Below are positions 49,829-59,624 of a DNA stretch of 64,000 nucleotides, piece after piece. A program made the translations under genes and the position numbers. The stretch is from Pelagihabitans sp965238025 (lineage in GTDB: Bacteria > Bacteroidota > Bacteroidia > Flavobacteriales > Flavobacteriaceae), in assembly GCA_965238025.1 (NCBI GenBank), contig OZ250162.1, positions 2,170,001 to 2,234,000 of the forward strand, written 5' to 3'. The notes under the pieces were generated by a model. The model was not told the origin of the DNA. It ran no database searches and worked only from the letters and a program-made list of their open reading frames with translations. Each line of letters starts with the position of its first letter. Position 1 is the first letter of the stretch.

Positions 49829-51628
49829 ATGTCTGTTACAAAGAATATTGCCATTATTGCTCACGTAGATCACGGTAAAACTACCTTGGTAGATAAGATC
49901 ATGTACCACTGCCAACTTTTTCGTGATAACGAGAATACGGGAGACCTTATATTGGACAACAACGACCTAGAAAGAGAACGCGGAATTACGATTACCTCTA
50001 AGAACGTTTCCGTCGTTTATAAAGATACCAAGATCAACATTATAGATACTCCTGGTCACGCAGATTTTGGCGGCGAAGTAGAACGCGTTCTGAATATGGC
50101 AGATGGTGTTCTGTTGTTGGTAGATGCTTTTGAAGGCCCTATGCCACAGACCCGTTTTGTATTACAAAAAGCAATAGACCTTGGCTTGAAACCTTGTGTG
50201 GTCATTAATAAGGTAGATAAGGAAAACTGTACCCCGGAAGAGGTGCATGAAAAAGTCTTTGACTTGATGTTCGAACTTGGTGCCGAAGAATGGCAATTGG
50301 ATTTTCCTACCGTTTATGGCTCTGCCAAAAACAACTGGATGAGCGAAGATTGGCAAAATGAAACCGAAAATATAGAACCTTTATTGGATATGGTCATCGA
50401 GCATATTCCGACTTTCGAACCGAAGGAAGGGAATACGCAATTGTTGATCACCTCCTTGGATTTCTCTTCGTTTACTGGACGTATAGCGATTGGTAGATTA
50501 CAACGGGGATCATTAAAAGAGGGGCAGCAGATTTCTTTGGTCAAAAGGGACGGCAGTATTGTAAAGTCTAAGATCAAGGAGCTTTTTGTTTTCGAAGGCC
50601 TGGGTCGTAAAAAGGTGAAGGAAGTTGCAACCGGTGATATTTGTGCCTTAGTAGGTGTTGAAGGTTTTGAAATTGGGGACACCGTTGCCGATTTGGAAAG
50701 CCCCGAAGGATTAAAAACTATTGCCATTGACGAGCCTACCATGAGCATGCTGTTTACCATTAACGACAGCCCATTTTTTGGTCAAGATGGTAAATTTGTT
50801 ACCTCAAGACATATAAAGGAACGTTTAGAACGTGAGTTGGAGAAGAATTTGGCTTTACGTGTGAATGAAACTGATAGCGCTGATAAATTTTTGGTTTTTG
50901 GCCGTGGTGTCCTACACCTTTCTGTTTTGATCGAAACCATGCGCCGTGAGGGGTATGAACTTCAGATTGGACAGCCTCAAGTAATCATAAAAGAAATTGA
51001 CGGTGTTAAGTGCGAACCTATTGAACATTTGACCATTGATCTTCCGGAAACCGTTTCTGGCAAGGCCGTTGAAATGGTATCGATAAGAAAAGGGGAAATG
51101 ACCAGTATGGAGGCCAAGGGCGACCGCATGTTATGTGAATTTAATATTCCTTCGCGGGGAATAATAGGGCTGCGTAACCAATTGTTGACCGCTACAGCCG
51201 GTGAGGCCATAATGGCGCACCGATTCTTGGAATACCAACCTATGAAAGGTGATATTCCGCAGCGACAGAATGGTTCGTTGGTATCAATGGAGAAGGGAAA
51301 AGCGATTCCTTATTCTATTGATAAACTTCAGGATAGAGGCAAGTTTTTTGTTGATCCGGGAGAGGATATTTATGAAGGTCAGGTTATCGGTGAAAATTCT
51401 AGAGGTGATGATATGACCATTAATATCACCAAGACCAAAAAATTGTCTAACGTACGTTCTGCAGGGGCCGATGATAAGGCGAAAATAGTTCCGGCAATCA
51501 AGTTTTCTTTGGAAGAGGCCTTGGAATATATTCAGAAAGACGAGTATGTTGAGGTGACCCCAAAACATTTAAGACTTCGAAAAATATACCTGACAGAAGT
51601 TGAACGTAAACGCAATAAGATAGCTTAA
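49829..51628 (+). CDS. typA: GTP-binding protein TypA/BipA
   Basis: The 599-aa translational GTPase has all G motifs: AHVDHGKTTLVD (G1), ERERGITI (G2), IDTPGHADFGGEV (G3) and VINKVDKE (G4), followed by elongation-factor-G-like domains and the TypA C-terminal domain (MEKGKAIPYSIDKLQDRGKF). It binds ribosomes and helps assembly and stress or low-temperature growth. An upstream in-frame TTG at 49808 overlaps the promoter box, so ATG 49829 (MSVTKNIAIIAHV) is the start. It ends with a strong terminator. Confidence 0.97.
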   Translation: MSVTKNIAIIAHVDHGKTTLVDKIMYHCQLFRDNENTGDLILDNNDLERERGITITSKNVSVVYKDTKINIIDTPGHADFGGEVERVLNMADGVLLLVDAFEGPMPQTRFVLQKAIDLGLKPCVVINKVDKENCTPEEVHEKVFDLMFELGAEEWQLDFPTVYGSAKNNWMSEDWQNETENIEPLLDMVIEHIPTFEPKEGNTQLLITSLDFSSFTGRIAIGRLQRGSLKEGQQISLVKRDGSIVKSKIKELFVFEGLGRKKVKEVATGDICALVGVEGFEIGDTVADLESPEGLKTIAIDEPTMSMLFTINDSPFFGQDGKFVTSRHIKERLERELEKNLALRVNETDSADKFLVFGRGVLHLSVLIETMRREGYELQIGQPQVIIKEIDGVKCEPIEHLTIDLPETVSGKAVEMVSIRKGEMTSMEAKGDRMLCEFNIPSRGIIGLRNQLLTATAGEAIMAHRFLEYQPMKGDIPQRQNGSLVSMEKGKAIPYSIDKLQDRGKFFVDPGEDIYEGQVIGENSRGDDMTINITKTKKLSNVRSAGADDKAKIVPAIKFSLEEALEYIQKDEYVEVTPKHLRLRKIYLTEVERKRNKIA

Positions 51629-51645
51629 GAAGAATTAATATTAAG

Positions 51646-51680
51646 AAAAAGCCCCGAACAAAACCTTGTTCGGGGTTTTT
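51646..51680. terminator. Intrinsic terminator after typA, probably bidirectional
   Basis: A perfect 10-bp stem (CCCCGAACAA 51652-51661, TTGTTCGGGG 51666-51675) with a 4-nt loop is flanked by A5 upstream and T5 downstream. It lies 17-50 bp after the typA stop and, read on the minus strand, 20 bp after the stop of the convergent glucokinase gene, so it can serve both. Confidence 0.93.
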
Positions 51681-51699
51681 AAATTTTCAAGGTTTGGTA

Positions 51700-52449
51700 T
51701 TAGTCCCTTGGCGCCTGGTGCAAAGCTGCGGCTGCAGCTCCAACAATACCGGCGGCGTTTCTAAGTTCCGCCGGAACGACAGGGGTTTCGATTTTAATAC
51801 AATCCTTATATTCCTCAAAATCTTTAGAAGCTCCTCCGCCTAATATTATAAGATCAGGGGAAACAATCAAGTCAACAAGCTCTAAAAAGGTATTGAACCG
51901 TTTGCCCCATTGTTTATAGGTGAGTCCTTCCCGTTCCTTGGCCGAATTAGCCGCCCAAAGTTCTATTTTAAAGTATTTTTTATAGGGAATCTGCCCTAAT
52001 TCAAAATTTGGAATCAATTCCCCATCAAGAAAAGCACCGCTTCCCAATCCAGTCCCAATGGTAATCATGACCACCAAACCTTTTTTTCCTTTGCCAATAC
52101 CATAGTTCATGGTGGCGTAACCTGCAGCATCGGCGTCATTAACAACAGTCACTGGTAAACCGGTAGCTTCGCTAAACAGTTCTTTTACATTTAAACCCAC
52201 CCATTTTTTATGGAGATTTCCAGGAGCCTTACAGACACCATGTTTAATGGATGTGGGAAAACCTACCCCAACAGGACCCTTATAATTAAAATGTTTTATA
52301 ATCTGATTGACCACCTCAGCCATTTCTTTAGGCTTGCGCGATTCCGGAGTGGGGATTCGAAAACGTTTGGTTAACATTTCCCCGGTTATTGTGTTTACCA
52401 ATGCTCCTTTTATTCCTGATCCACCTATATCGATCCCGAGTACTTCCAT
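51700..52449 (-). CDS. ppgK: Polyphosphate glucokinase (ROK family)
   Basis: The 249-aa protein begins MEVLGIDIGGSGIKGALVN (phosphate-binding loop), followed by LPVTVVNDADAAGYATMNYG and IGTGLGSGAFLDGELIPNFE. This fits the polyphosphate/ATP glucokinase branch of the ROK family, which phosphorylates glucose to glucose 6-phosphate; the short length of about 250 residues is typical of PPGK. It is last in a minus-strand group with the NUDIX and ftsE genes (gaps of 59 and 19 bp). Confidence 0.88.
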   Translation of the reverse strand: MEVLGIDIGGSGIKGALVNTITGEMLTKRFRIPTPESRKPKEMAEVVNQIIKHFNYKGPVGVGFPTSIKHGVCKAPGNLHKKWVGLNVKELFSEATGLPVTVVNDADAAGYATMNYGIGKGKKGLVVMITIGTGLGSGAFLDGELIPNFELGQIPYKKYFKIELWAANSAKEREGLTYKQWGKRFNTFLELVDLIVSPDLIILGGGASKDFEEYKDCIKIETPVVPAELRNAAGIVGAAAAALHQAPRD

Positions 52450-52508
52450 TAAAGTTGTTTATAGTTCTGCGCAAATTAACAAAAAAGATTGGGAGTGTTC
52501 TAAAGGAA

Positions 52509-53324
52509 TTAACGTAGGATATTTTTTTCCTTTAAGAAATCGAAAATGAGCTGATCCACCCTAGAGACCTTGTCGCGATCGGCATAATTTAACCAAACGA
52601 TTTCTTGGATTTCGGAATCAGGTTGTAACGTACCTATATAACCACCTGAATAACAGGTCATGCGTACTAATATTCCAGGTTTGTACCCATCAGCCTGAGC
52701 TTCGAAAACACCAATAAAGTCAAGAGTAGGAAGTTGTAATGATACTGTCAACTCCTCTCTAATTTCACGGGAAAGGGCTTGACCGTCAGTTTCGTTTGCT
52801 TCCCTCTTTCCGCCGGGAATATAAAATTTTGTTTTGCCTTTGCTTAGTGTGCTCAGGATTTTTCCATCTACGACATGTATCCATGCCAATTTATCGATAA
52901 GCTGTTGAGAAGGTTCAATATAGTAATCAATGGAATTTAAGGAATGGTTTGGGTCTATTTGGTCTAACAATTTATCGATTCCTTTGCCAAAAGTAGTAAG
53001 TGTATTCAACTGCTTATTTCTGCCCAATGCACTTGAAATGGTTTCGTCCCTATTTCCAAATTTGTATCCCCCCTTTTTTACCCATAATGTATTTAGCAAA
53101 TGCTGCATCAATACATTACCCAGTTGATCTATAGAAATGGCGATTTCTAAAAGATACGCTCCTAAACCCTTGAATCCTTTGCTAAAAAGGGAATGAAAAA
53201 AACCATAAATAATACCTAGGGGTCCAGTAACGAATAATAGGACTATTGATATGAGAAAAAGCAATACACCAATAAAAGGGCTCGTTTTTTTATCAGACTG
53301 ATAAACTTGTTTTTTTAGAATCAC
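52509..53324 (-). CDS. NUDIX hydrolase with N-terminal membrane segment
   Basis: The 271-aa protein has the NUDIX box G-x5-E-x7-REUxEE (GGKREANETDGQALS, then REIREELTV) at about residues 170-195. Its N-terminus has one or two hydrophobic helices (FIGVLLFLISIVLLFVTG), so the catalytic part may be membrane-tethered. NUDIX enzymes cleave nucleoside diphosphate derivatives; the substrate here is unknown. It lies 19 bp after ftsE on the same strand. Confidence 0.9.
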   Translation of the reverse strand: MILKKQVYQSDKKTSPFIGVLLFLISIVLLFVTGPLGIIYGFFHSLFSKGFKGLGAYLLEIAISIDQLGNVLMQHLLNTLWVKKGGYKFGNRDETISSALGRNKQLNTLTTFGKGIDKLLDQIDPNHSLNSIDYYIEPSQQLIDKLAWIHVVDGKILSTLSKGKTKFYIPGGKREANETDGQALSREIREELTVSLQLPTLDFIGVFEAQADGYKPGILVRMTCYSGGYIGTLQPDSEIQEIVWLNYADRDKVSRVDQLIFDFLKEKNILR

Positions 53325-53343
53325 AGCTCAAGTTTTTTCCGTT

Positions 53344-54027
53344 TTATACTGCACGCTGTACAACCTCAAAAACTTTTCCGCCATCACACTTCAAGGTTTT
53401 TGATGGGAACTTTAAAATCAAGGCATAATCATGGGTAGCCATTAGAATTGTACGGCCGGCTTTATTAATGTCCTGCAGCACGCGCATTACCTCTACACTG
53501 GTTTGTGGGTCAAGATTTCCTGTAGGCTCATCGGCGATTATAAGTTCAGGGTCATTCAACAATGCCCTTGCAATAGCAACACGTTGTTGTTCGCCCCCCG
53601 AAATTTCATGCGGAAATTTGAATCCCTTGGTTTTCATACCTACCTTATCTAGAACATCTTCGATTTTTAATTTCATCTTAGTCGAATCTTTCCAGCCGGT
53701 AGCTTTAAGTACAAAACGCAAATTATTATTGATGTTACGATCTGGGAGCAGCTTAAAGTCTTGAAAAACAATCCCAAGCTTCCTTCTAAGAAATGGAATG
53801 TCTTTTTCACGAAGCTTTTTTAAATCGAAATCTACAATATTTCCCTCCCCTTTCTTTAGTGGAATGTCTCCGTATAAGGTCTTCATAAAGCTACTTTTTC
53901 CACTTCCGGTCTTTCCTATAAGATATACGAATTCACCTTGCTGAATGGTAAGGTTCACATCTTTCAAAACAAGACTTTCTTTCTGAAAAATGGAAGCATC
54001 CTGCAATTCTAGTATCGTTTCGGGCAT
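53344..54027 (-). CDS. ftsE: Cell division ATP-binding protein FtsE
   Basis: The 227-aa ABC ATPase has Walker A GKTGSGKSSFMKTL, signature SGGEQQRVAIARALL and Walker B LIIADEPTGNLDPQT. Length and sequence match FtsE, which with FtsX controls septal peptidoglycan hydrolases. No ftsX gene is adjacent, so the partner must be elsewhere; in Bacteroidota these are often unlinked. Its promoter region abuts a 7-bp tandem repeat. Confidence 0.9.
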   Translation of the reverse strand: MPETILELQDASIFQKESLVLKDVNLTIQQGEFVYLIGKTGSGKSSFMKTLYGDIPLKKGEGNIVDFDLKKLREKDIPFLRRKLGIVFQDFKLLPDRNINNNLRFVLKATGWKDSTKMKLKIEDVLDKVGMKTKGFKFPHEISGGEQQRVAIARALLNDPELIIADEPTGNLDPQTSVEVMRVLQDINKAGRTILMATHDYALILKFPSKTLKCDGGKVFEVVQRAV

Positions 54028-54061
54028 AAAAATGACTTCTAAAAAGTTATGGTTTTTAAAT

Positions 54062-54141
54062 TTCGGTGTTCGGTGTTCGGTGTTCGGTGTTCGGTGTTCG
54101 GTGTTCGGTGTTCGGTGTTCGGTGTTCGGTGTTCGGTGTTC
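54062..54141. repeat. Tandem repeat, 11 copies of TTCGGTG
   Basis: Eleven perfect copies of the 7-bp unit TTCGGTG run from 54062 to 54138, followed by a partial TTC. The array begins 34 bp upstream of the ftsE ATG (minus strand), just beyond the expected -33 region. Perfect short tandem repeats are prone to copy-number change by slippage. Confidence 0.97.
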
Positions 54142-54170
54142 CGAACCAATAGCGTGTAAGTTGAAATTCC

Positions 54171-54240
54171 TACCTCGTACCTCGTACTTCGTATTTCGTA
54201 CTTTTTACCTTGTACTTTTTACCTTGTACTTCTTACCTCG
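54171..54240. repeat. Degenerate TACCTCGTAC/TTTTTACCTTGTAC repeat tract
   Basis: Variants of CCTCGTAC and TTCGTA are followed by an exact 14-bp duplication, TTTTTACCTTGTAC at 54202-54215 and again at 54216-54229. Similar simple tracts are scattered through intergenic regions of Flavobacteriaceae genomes. No gene or obvious protein-binding pattern is present. Confidence 0.85.
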
Positions 54241-54458
54241 CCCCTCCGTTGTTGATATAAAAGTAATAAGTTAAAACGGATAACAAATTACGCACATACC
54301 AAATCTTTTACTTTGTTCGTAGAATACAGGTGTAATACCGGCCTCTAAACGTCGAATCACTCGAATAAAAAGTAGAAAAGGACTTATTGTAAAAAATATA
54401 CAAATATACTTTGGTGCAATATTTGCCGTTATATACTCTAGTTAATAGTTAGAACACT

Positions 54459-57400
54459 ATGATTAAAAAAATAGTTACAGTGCTTCCCCTGTTCTTAGGG
54501 ATGGTTTTCTTAGGATTTTCCCAAGAGACAAAAATCTACACTCACGAAGACAAACCTTATCAAGATGCCCTTGCGCTTTACAATAATGAGCAATATCAGG
54601 CAGCGCAAACCATTTTTGAGCGCGTAAAGAACACTACAAATAATTTAGAGACCAAGGCCAACAGTGCCTATTACGAGGCCAATGCAGCAGTTCGTTTGAA
54701 CCAATTGGGTGCCGACCGCCTTATGGAAGATTTTGTAGAGAAATATCCGACTTCCACCAAACGTAATTCTGCCTTTACAGATGTTGCCGAATATTATTTT
54801 AATACGGGAAAATACCCCTATGCCCTAAAATGGTATAATAAGGTCGATCAAAAAGCCCTTTCTCGAAAAGAGATGGATAAGTTTAACTTCAACTATGGCT
54901 ATTCTTTATTTTCATCCGGTAAGAAATCCAAAGCAGAAAGCTATTTGGAGAAAGTCACTTCCTCCGAAGTATATGGGTCGCAGGCAAAATATTATCTAGG
55001 CTATATTGCCTACCAACAAGATGATTATGAAGGAGCCAACCAACGCTTTGATGAGATAACAGATCCTGAACTTTTAGAGGAAAAACTAAGTTATTATCAG
55101 GCCGATATGAACTTTAAGTTGGGCAAGTTTGATGAAGCCATCGCCTTGGCCAAAAAGCAACTACCCAAATCAGACAGGAAAGAAAAGTCCGAGCTGAACA
55201 AGATTATCGGGGAGAGCTATTTCAATATGGATCAATACGATAATGCCATCCCGTATTTGGAGCAGTATAGGGGCAGAAGAGGAAAGTGGAGCAATACGGA
55301 TTATTACCTTCTTGGGTATAGTTATTACAAACAAGGCGATTTTGCCAATGCCATTCAACAATTCAATAAAATTATCGGTGGTACCAATAGTGTTTCTCAA
55401 AATGCCTATTATCATTTGGCGGAATGCTATTTAAAATTAGAAAAAAAGCAGGAGGCATTGAATGCTTTTCGAAACGCTTCTCAAATGGATTTCTCCGCTG
55501 AGATTCAAAAGGATGCCTACCTAAATTATGCACGTTTAAGTTACGAGATAGGCAATGCCTATGAACCTGTGCCTCAAGTAATCTCTGATTATCTGGATCG
55601 TTATCCGAATGATAAGCATACAAAGGAGATGCAGGAATTGTTGGTAGATTCTTATATCACCTCCAAGAATTTTGCTGGTGCTTTGGCACTTTTAGAAAAA
55701 AATAGGGGTTTTGCAAGCAAAACCACCTACCAAAAAGTGGCCTATTATCGTGGCCTTGAATTGTTTATTGATGGCGATTATGGGGAGGCGGCCAATACTT
55801 TTCAGAAATCCCTTGGGAGTGCCGAAGATGCCTTGTTCAAAGCTAAGGCCCAGTACTGGAAAGGGGAATCCGATTATTTGCTGAACCGTTTTGACGAGGC
55901 CTTGGGCAGCTTTTCGGCTTTTAAGCAAAACCCAATGGCCCAGTCTACCGAGGAGTATAAAGAGCTGGATTATAATCTGGCCTATACCTATTTTAAATTA
56001 CGTGATTACCCACAGGCGATTTCGAGCTTTGCCAATTTCACCAGCTCAGGAACCGATGATACTCAAAAATTGTACGATGGATACCTAAGATTGGGAGACA
56101 GTTATTTTGTTACCAGTAAATACTGGCCAGCAATAGAGACCTATAATAAAGCATTGGCCCTCACCGGTCCGCAAAAGGACTATGCTGCTTATCAAAAAGC
56201 CATGAGCTATGGTTTTGTGGGCAAGAGAGATACCAAACTAGAAGAGCTAAACCGCTTTGTAGGGGCATATCCAAAATCTACCTTACATGATGATGCGTTA
56301 TTTGAGCTAGGAAACACTTATGTTGCGGAGGGTCAAGAACAAAGAGGGCTACAGACATACGACAAACTCATTAGGGAGAATAGGCGTAGTCCGTTGGTGG
56401 CGCAGGCGATAATGCGCCAGGGATTGGTACATTATAATGCCAGCAGAAACGAACAGGCTTTGGGTAAGTTTAAAAGCGTAGTACGCGATTTTCCCAAAAC
56501 ACAAGAAGCTATACAGGCAGTTGCCACGGCAAAGTTGATCTATGTAGACATGGGTCGGGTAGACGAATATGCTGCTTGGGTTGAAGATCTTGATTTTGTT
56601 GAGGTAACCGATTCGGAATTGGACAATGCTACTTTTGAATCTGCGGAAAAGCAGAATATGGAAGGCAAGAAAGATGCCGCTATCCGTGGGTATGAAAATT
56701 ATATCAAACAATTCCCAAATGGTGTCCACGCAATTAAGGCCAATTTTAATTTGGCCCAACTCTATTTTGGGAAAAGTCAGAAAGAAAGAGCCTTACCGCA
56801 CTATAAATATGTAGCCGATAGGGGAGGGAGCGAATACTCCGAACATGCCTTGACCAGGGTTTGCGAAATCTATATTGGTAATAAAGATTATGCAACGGCC
56901 CTACCCTATCTTGAGATGTTGGAGAACGAGGCCGATATTCAACAGAACCGGACTTTTGCCCAATCTAACTTAATGAAAGGGTATTACCAACAAAAGAATT
57001 ATGATCAAACCTTGGCCTATGCCGAAAAGGTATTGGCGACACCAAGCATTGACGACCGAATTCGAAGCGATGCACATATTATGATCGCTCGTTCTGCAAT
57101 TGCAACGGGAGATGACACCAAGGCTGAGGAAGCTTACCAAAAGGTATTGAAAATAGCTTCTGGGGAAACAGCGGCCGAAGCACTGTATTACAATGCGTAT
57201 TTCATGAACAGATCTGGTGATTATGAGAATTCCAACACCACAGTTCAAAAACTGGCAAAGGATTATGCCGCCTATAAGGAATGGGGTGGTAAAGGATTGA
57301 TTATTATGGCAAAAAACTTTTATGCCCTAGGAGATGCCTATCAGGCCACTTATATTTTGGAAAGTGTGAGCACCAATTTCAGTCAATACCCTGAAATTGT

Positions 57401-57479
57401 TTCAGAGGCCAAAGGAGAACTGGCCATAATTAAATCAAAGGAGGCAAAGAGCAATTCATCCATCCGTCAAGGAAATTAA
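54459..57479 (+). CDS. Large secreted tetratricopeptide repeat protein (1006 aa)
   Basis: A signal peptide (MIKKIVTVLPLFLGMVFLGFSQ at the N-terminus) precedes a long array of TPR units covering nearly the whole protein, e.g. ALALYNNEQYQAAQTIFERV, YYLGYIAYQQDDYEGANQRF and YYLLGYSYYKQGDFANAIQQ. It probably scaffolds a periplasmic or outer-membrane complex. The next gene (30-bp gap) encodes a TonB-receptor-like barrel, and this pair is a usual flavobacterial arrangement. The substrate is unknown. Confidence 0.9.
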   Translation: MIKKIVTVLPLFLGMVFLGFSQETKIYTHEDKPYQDALALYNNEQYQAAQTIFERVKNTTNNLETKANSAYYEANAAVRLNQLGADRLMEDFVEKYPTSTKRNSAFTDVAEYYFNTGKYPYALKWYNKVDQKALSRKEMDKFNFNYGYSLFSSGKKSKAESYLEKVTSSEVYGSQAKYYLGYIAYQQDDYEGANQRFDEITDPELLEEKLSYYQADMNFKLGKFDEAIALAKKQLPKSDRKEKSELNKIIGESYFNMDQYDNAIPYLEQYRGRRGKWSNTDYYLLGYSYYKQGDFANAIQQFNKIIGGTNSVSQNAYYHLAECYLKLEKKQEALNAFRNASQMDFSAEIQKDAYLNYARLSYEIGNAYEPVPQVISDYLDRYPNDKHTKEMQELLVDSYITSKNFAGALALLEKNRGFASKTTYQKVAYYRGLELFIDGDYGEAANTFQKSLGSAEDALFKAKAQYWKGESDYLLNRFDEALGSFSAFKQNPMAQSTEEYKELDYNLAYTYFKLRDYPQAISSFANFTSSGTDDTQKLYDGYLRLGDSYFVTSKYWPAIETYNKALALTGPQKDYAAYQKAMSYGFVGKRDTKLEELNRFVGAYPKSTLHDDALFELGNTYVAEGQEQRGLQTYDKLIRENRRSPLVAQAIMRQGLVHYNASRNEQALGKFKSVVRDFPKTQEAIQAVATAKLIYVDMGRVDEYAAWVEDLDFVEVTDSELDNATFESAEKQNMEGKKDAAIRGYENYIKQFPNGVHAIKANFNLAQLYFGKSQKERALPHYKYVADRGGSEYSEHALTRVCEIYIGNKDYATALPYLEMLENEADIQQNRTFAQSNLMKGYYQQKNYDQTLAYAEKVLATPSIDDRIRSDAHIMIARSAIATGDDTKAEEAYQKVLKIASGETAAEALYYNAYFMNRSGDYENSNTTVQKLAKDYAAYKEWGGKGLIIMAKNFYALGDAYQATYILESVSTNFSQYPEIVSEAKGELAIIKSKEAKSNSSIRQGN

Positions 57480-57509
57480 AAACTAAAGCACAGGACAAAA
57501 GAACACCTT

Positions 57510-59267
57510 ATGCAAAAGCAGATCAAATTTTTATTCCTAGTTTTTTTCAGCGCTACCTCGATGCTAACTGCCCAGGAAGAGGAAGAGGAAAAAGACCTCG
57601 GTACAGAGACCGTTACGGTTACCAAGGCGTATTCCCCAACAATCTCAGACGCCTTTAAAATTAAATCGTTTCCCAACTTGAACGATTCAATTGTACTTCA
57701 AAAAAAGGAAATTGAATACAACATTTTTTCGGTGCCAGTAGCTTCAACTTTTACCCCTGCTAAAGGAAAGGCCTCGACCGTGAAAAAGATTCCACCACCT
57801 GAATTATATAATTCGTACGCATCGGCAGGCGGTGGGAATCCAGCCAATATTCTGGCAAAATTTTATACCAGTAGAACTATTGACCGGGAATCGGGATATA
57901 CGGTAGGTTTGGAACACAACTCCTCAAGGGGGGATATTAATGATACTGCCTTAGATAATATTTTTTCGAATACGCGATTGGATGGCAACTACAAAAAGAG
58001 GGATAGGGATGTTAACTGGGGTTTTGATGTTGGGGCACAGCACCAATTATACAATTGGTACGGAATACCCCTAGACGTCTTTAATGAGACTACTGTAAAT
58101 GGTATTGATGAACGTCAGAATTATTATATGGCAGAGCTCGGGGGGCATATAAATGTTGCGGACTCCTATTTTAAGAAGGCTAGTTTGCAATATCGCCGGT
58201 TTTGGGATGCGGTAAAATCGGGAGAAAATAGAGTAATTTTTGAGCCGGGTTTCAATTTCCCGCTAGGAGAAGAAAACTTCGATATCGATTTAAAAGTAGA
58301 TTATGTAAATGGGAACTTTAAAAATGCTTCTTTGGTCTCCCCAGATAATAATCAGGGAATCAATTACAGCAATTTGCAAGTAGGGATAAAACCCAGTCTA
58401 ACTTTTTTAAGGGATGACCTTGAGCTTCACCTGGGTGTAAATTTGGTGTATGGCTTAGATGGGGAGCGGAGTGAGAACAACTTTTATATATATCCGGCAG
58501 TTACTGCATCGTATCGTTTACTGAACGAATTTGCAATAGCCTATGGTGGAATAGAAGGCCAGTTAAAACAGAATTCATACTACGGTTTGGTTGAGGAAAA
58601 CCCCTATGTTTCACCGACATTAACGATTGCCCCGACCGATAGTCAGTACGATGCCTATTTAGGACTACGTGGTCAACTATTACCAAATTTAAGCTATAAC
58701 ATAAAAGGTTCATATACCGCCGAGAACAATAGACCTCTATTTATCTTAAACCCGCAGCGAGCCGGTAGAGGTGAAGAAAAGGGCTATAATTATGGTAATT
58801 CGTTCGAAGTGTTTTATGATGACATCAAAACACTGGGAATATTCGGGGAACTGAATATAGATGTGAATCGCAATTTCACCTTAGGAATCAATGTAGGGTA
58901 TTACAATTACAATACCGAAACGGATAACCCGGCCTGGAATCTTCCTGAAATAAAAAGCGCTATTTTCATGGACTACCAGATTGGCGAAAAATGGTATATG
59001 GGTGCTAATTTATTTTATGTAGGAGAGCGAAATGATGTTGCAACTATTGGCAATACCAGTAGTATCAGGTCCAGTTTTCCTGCCACAATAGTAGATTTAG
59101 ATTCTTATTTTGATGCCAATGCCCATGTAGGCTATCGCCTAAATGATCAACTGTCCGTTTTTGTAAAGGGGGCAAATTTGGCCAACAACAATTATCAGCG
59201 CTGGGCTAATACTCCGGTGCAAGGCCTTCAAGTATTAGGTGGAGCGACGTACAAGTTTGATTTTTAG
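57510..59267 (+). CDS. Outer-membrane TonB-receptor-like beta-barrel protein
   Basis: The 585-aa protein has a signal peptide (FLFLVFFSATSMLTAQ), an acidic linker, the motif LGTETVTVTKAYSPTISDAF and a C-terminal barrel ending in a typical outer-membrane terminus (GLQVLGGATYKFDF, final Phe). The last strands contain FVKGANLANNNYQRWANTPV, as in TonB-dependent receptors. It is short and lacks an obvious full plug domain, so it may be a plugless barrel that works with the upstream TPR protein. Confidence 0.85.
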   Translation: MQKQIKFLFLVFFSATSMLTAQEEEEEKDLGTETVTVTKAYSPTISDAFKIKSFPNLNDSIVLQKKEIEYNIFSVPVASTFTPAKGKASTVKKIPPPELYNSYASAGGGNPANILAKFYTSRTIDRESGYTVGLEHNSSRGDINDTALDNIFSNTRLDGNYKKRDRDVNWGFDVGAQHQLYNWYGIPLDVFNETTVNGIDERQNYYMAELGGHINVADSYFKKASLQYRRFWDAVKSGENRVIFEPGFNFPLGEENFDIDLKVDYVNGNFKNASLVSPDNNQGINYSNLQVGIKPSLTFLRDDLELHLGVNLVYGLDGERSENNFYIYPAVTASYRLLNEFAIAYGGIEGQLKQNSYYGLVEENPYVSPTLTIAPTDSQYDAYLGLRGQLLPNLSYNIKGSYTAENNRPLFILNPQRAGRGEEKGYNYGNSFEVFYDDIKTLGIFGELNIDVNRNFTLGINVGYYNYNTETDNPAWNLPEIKSAIFMDYQIGEKWYMGANLFYVGERNDVATIGNTSSIRSSFPATIVDLDSYFDANAHVGYRLNDQLSVFVKGANLANNNYQRWANTPVQGLQVLGGATYKFDF

Positions 59268-59624
59268 AAAGTAAGATTCTTTTTGCTTATACGCAGGTTC
59301 ATTTAATCATTACCCCACCCTGAGGCAATGCCTCAAAGAAGTTCGTTGTAAGGGTATTTATCTTTGAGAATCCCTCATCATTATACCATACCCCATTCTT
59401 TTAAGCAATATTTTTTCAATCCCTATCAGCACCTCTTTTTAAAATTTAAATATACAACAGATTGAGTCATAAATACTTATGTCAACGGCTCAGTTTGGTG
59501 TTTTTCGGCTTCAAAAGTAATTTGAGCACTGTGCAGTTCATCGAAAAAAAACAATATTGCAAATTACCATGCGTTAAAGAAAGACCAAAGTTTTTGCGAG
59601 GACACCAACCAAAAATTAAGGGGC
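59268..59624. other. Gene-free gap before the OmpA pair, with an inverted repeat
   Basis: In this 357-bp gap a perfect inverted repeat, TGAGGCAATGCCTCA (59321-59335), lies 54 bp after the barrel stop. It has no T-run, so it is more likely an operator or chance palindrome than a terminator. The 84-aa open frame at 59462-59716 overlaps the OmpA start and has no domain; it is not called. Promoter boxes are not clear. Confidence 0.5.

Larger units (their letters stand above)
54028..54458. other. Divergent gap between ftsE and TPR gene, mostly repeats
   Basis: This 431-bp gap holds the 7-bp repeat array (54062-54141), a degenerate repeat tract (54171-54240) and the promoters of both flanking genes. 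A TAACTTTT box on the minus strand at 54042-54049 resembles the -7 consensus for ftsE. For the TPR gene only a weak TTG...TACTTTG arrangement (54387-54413) is visible. No coding sequence is supported. Confidence 0.55.

Noticed and set aside
54062..54141. Possible CRISPR array
   Set aside because: The unit is 7 bp without spacers; it is a simple tandem repeat, and no cas genes are near.
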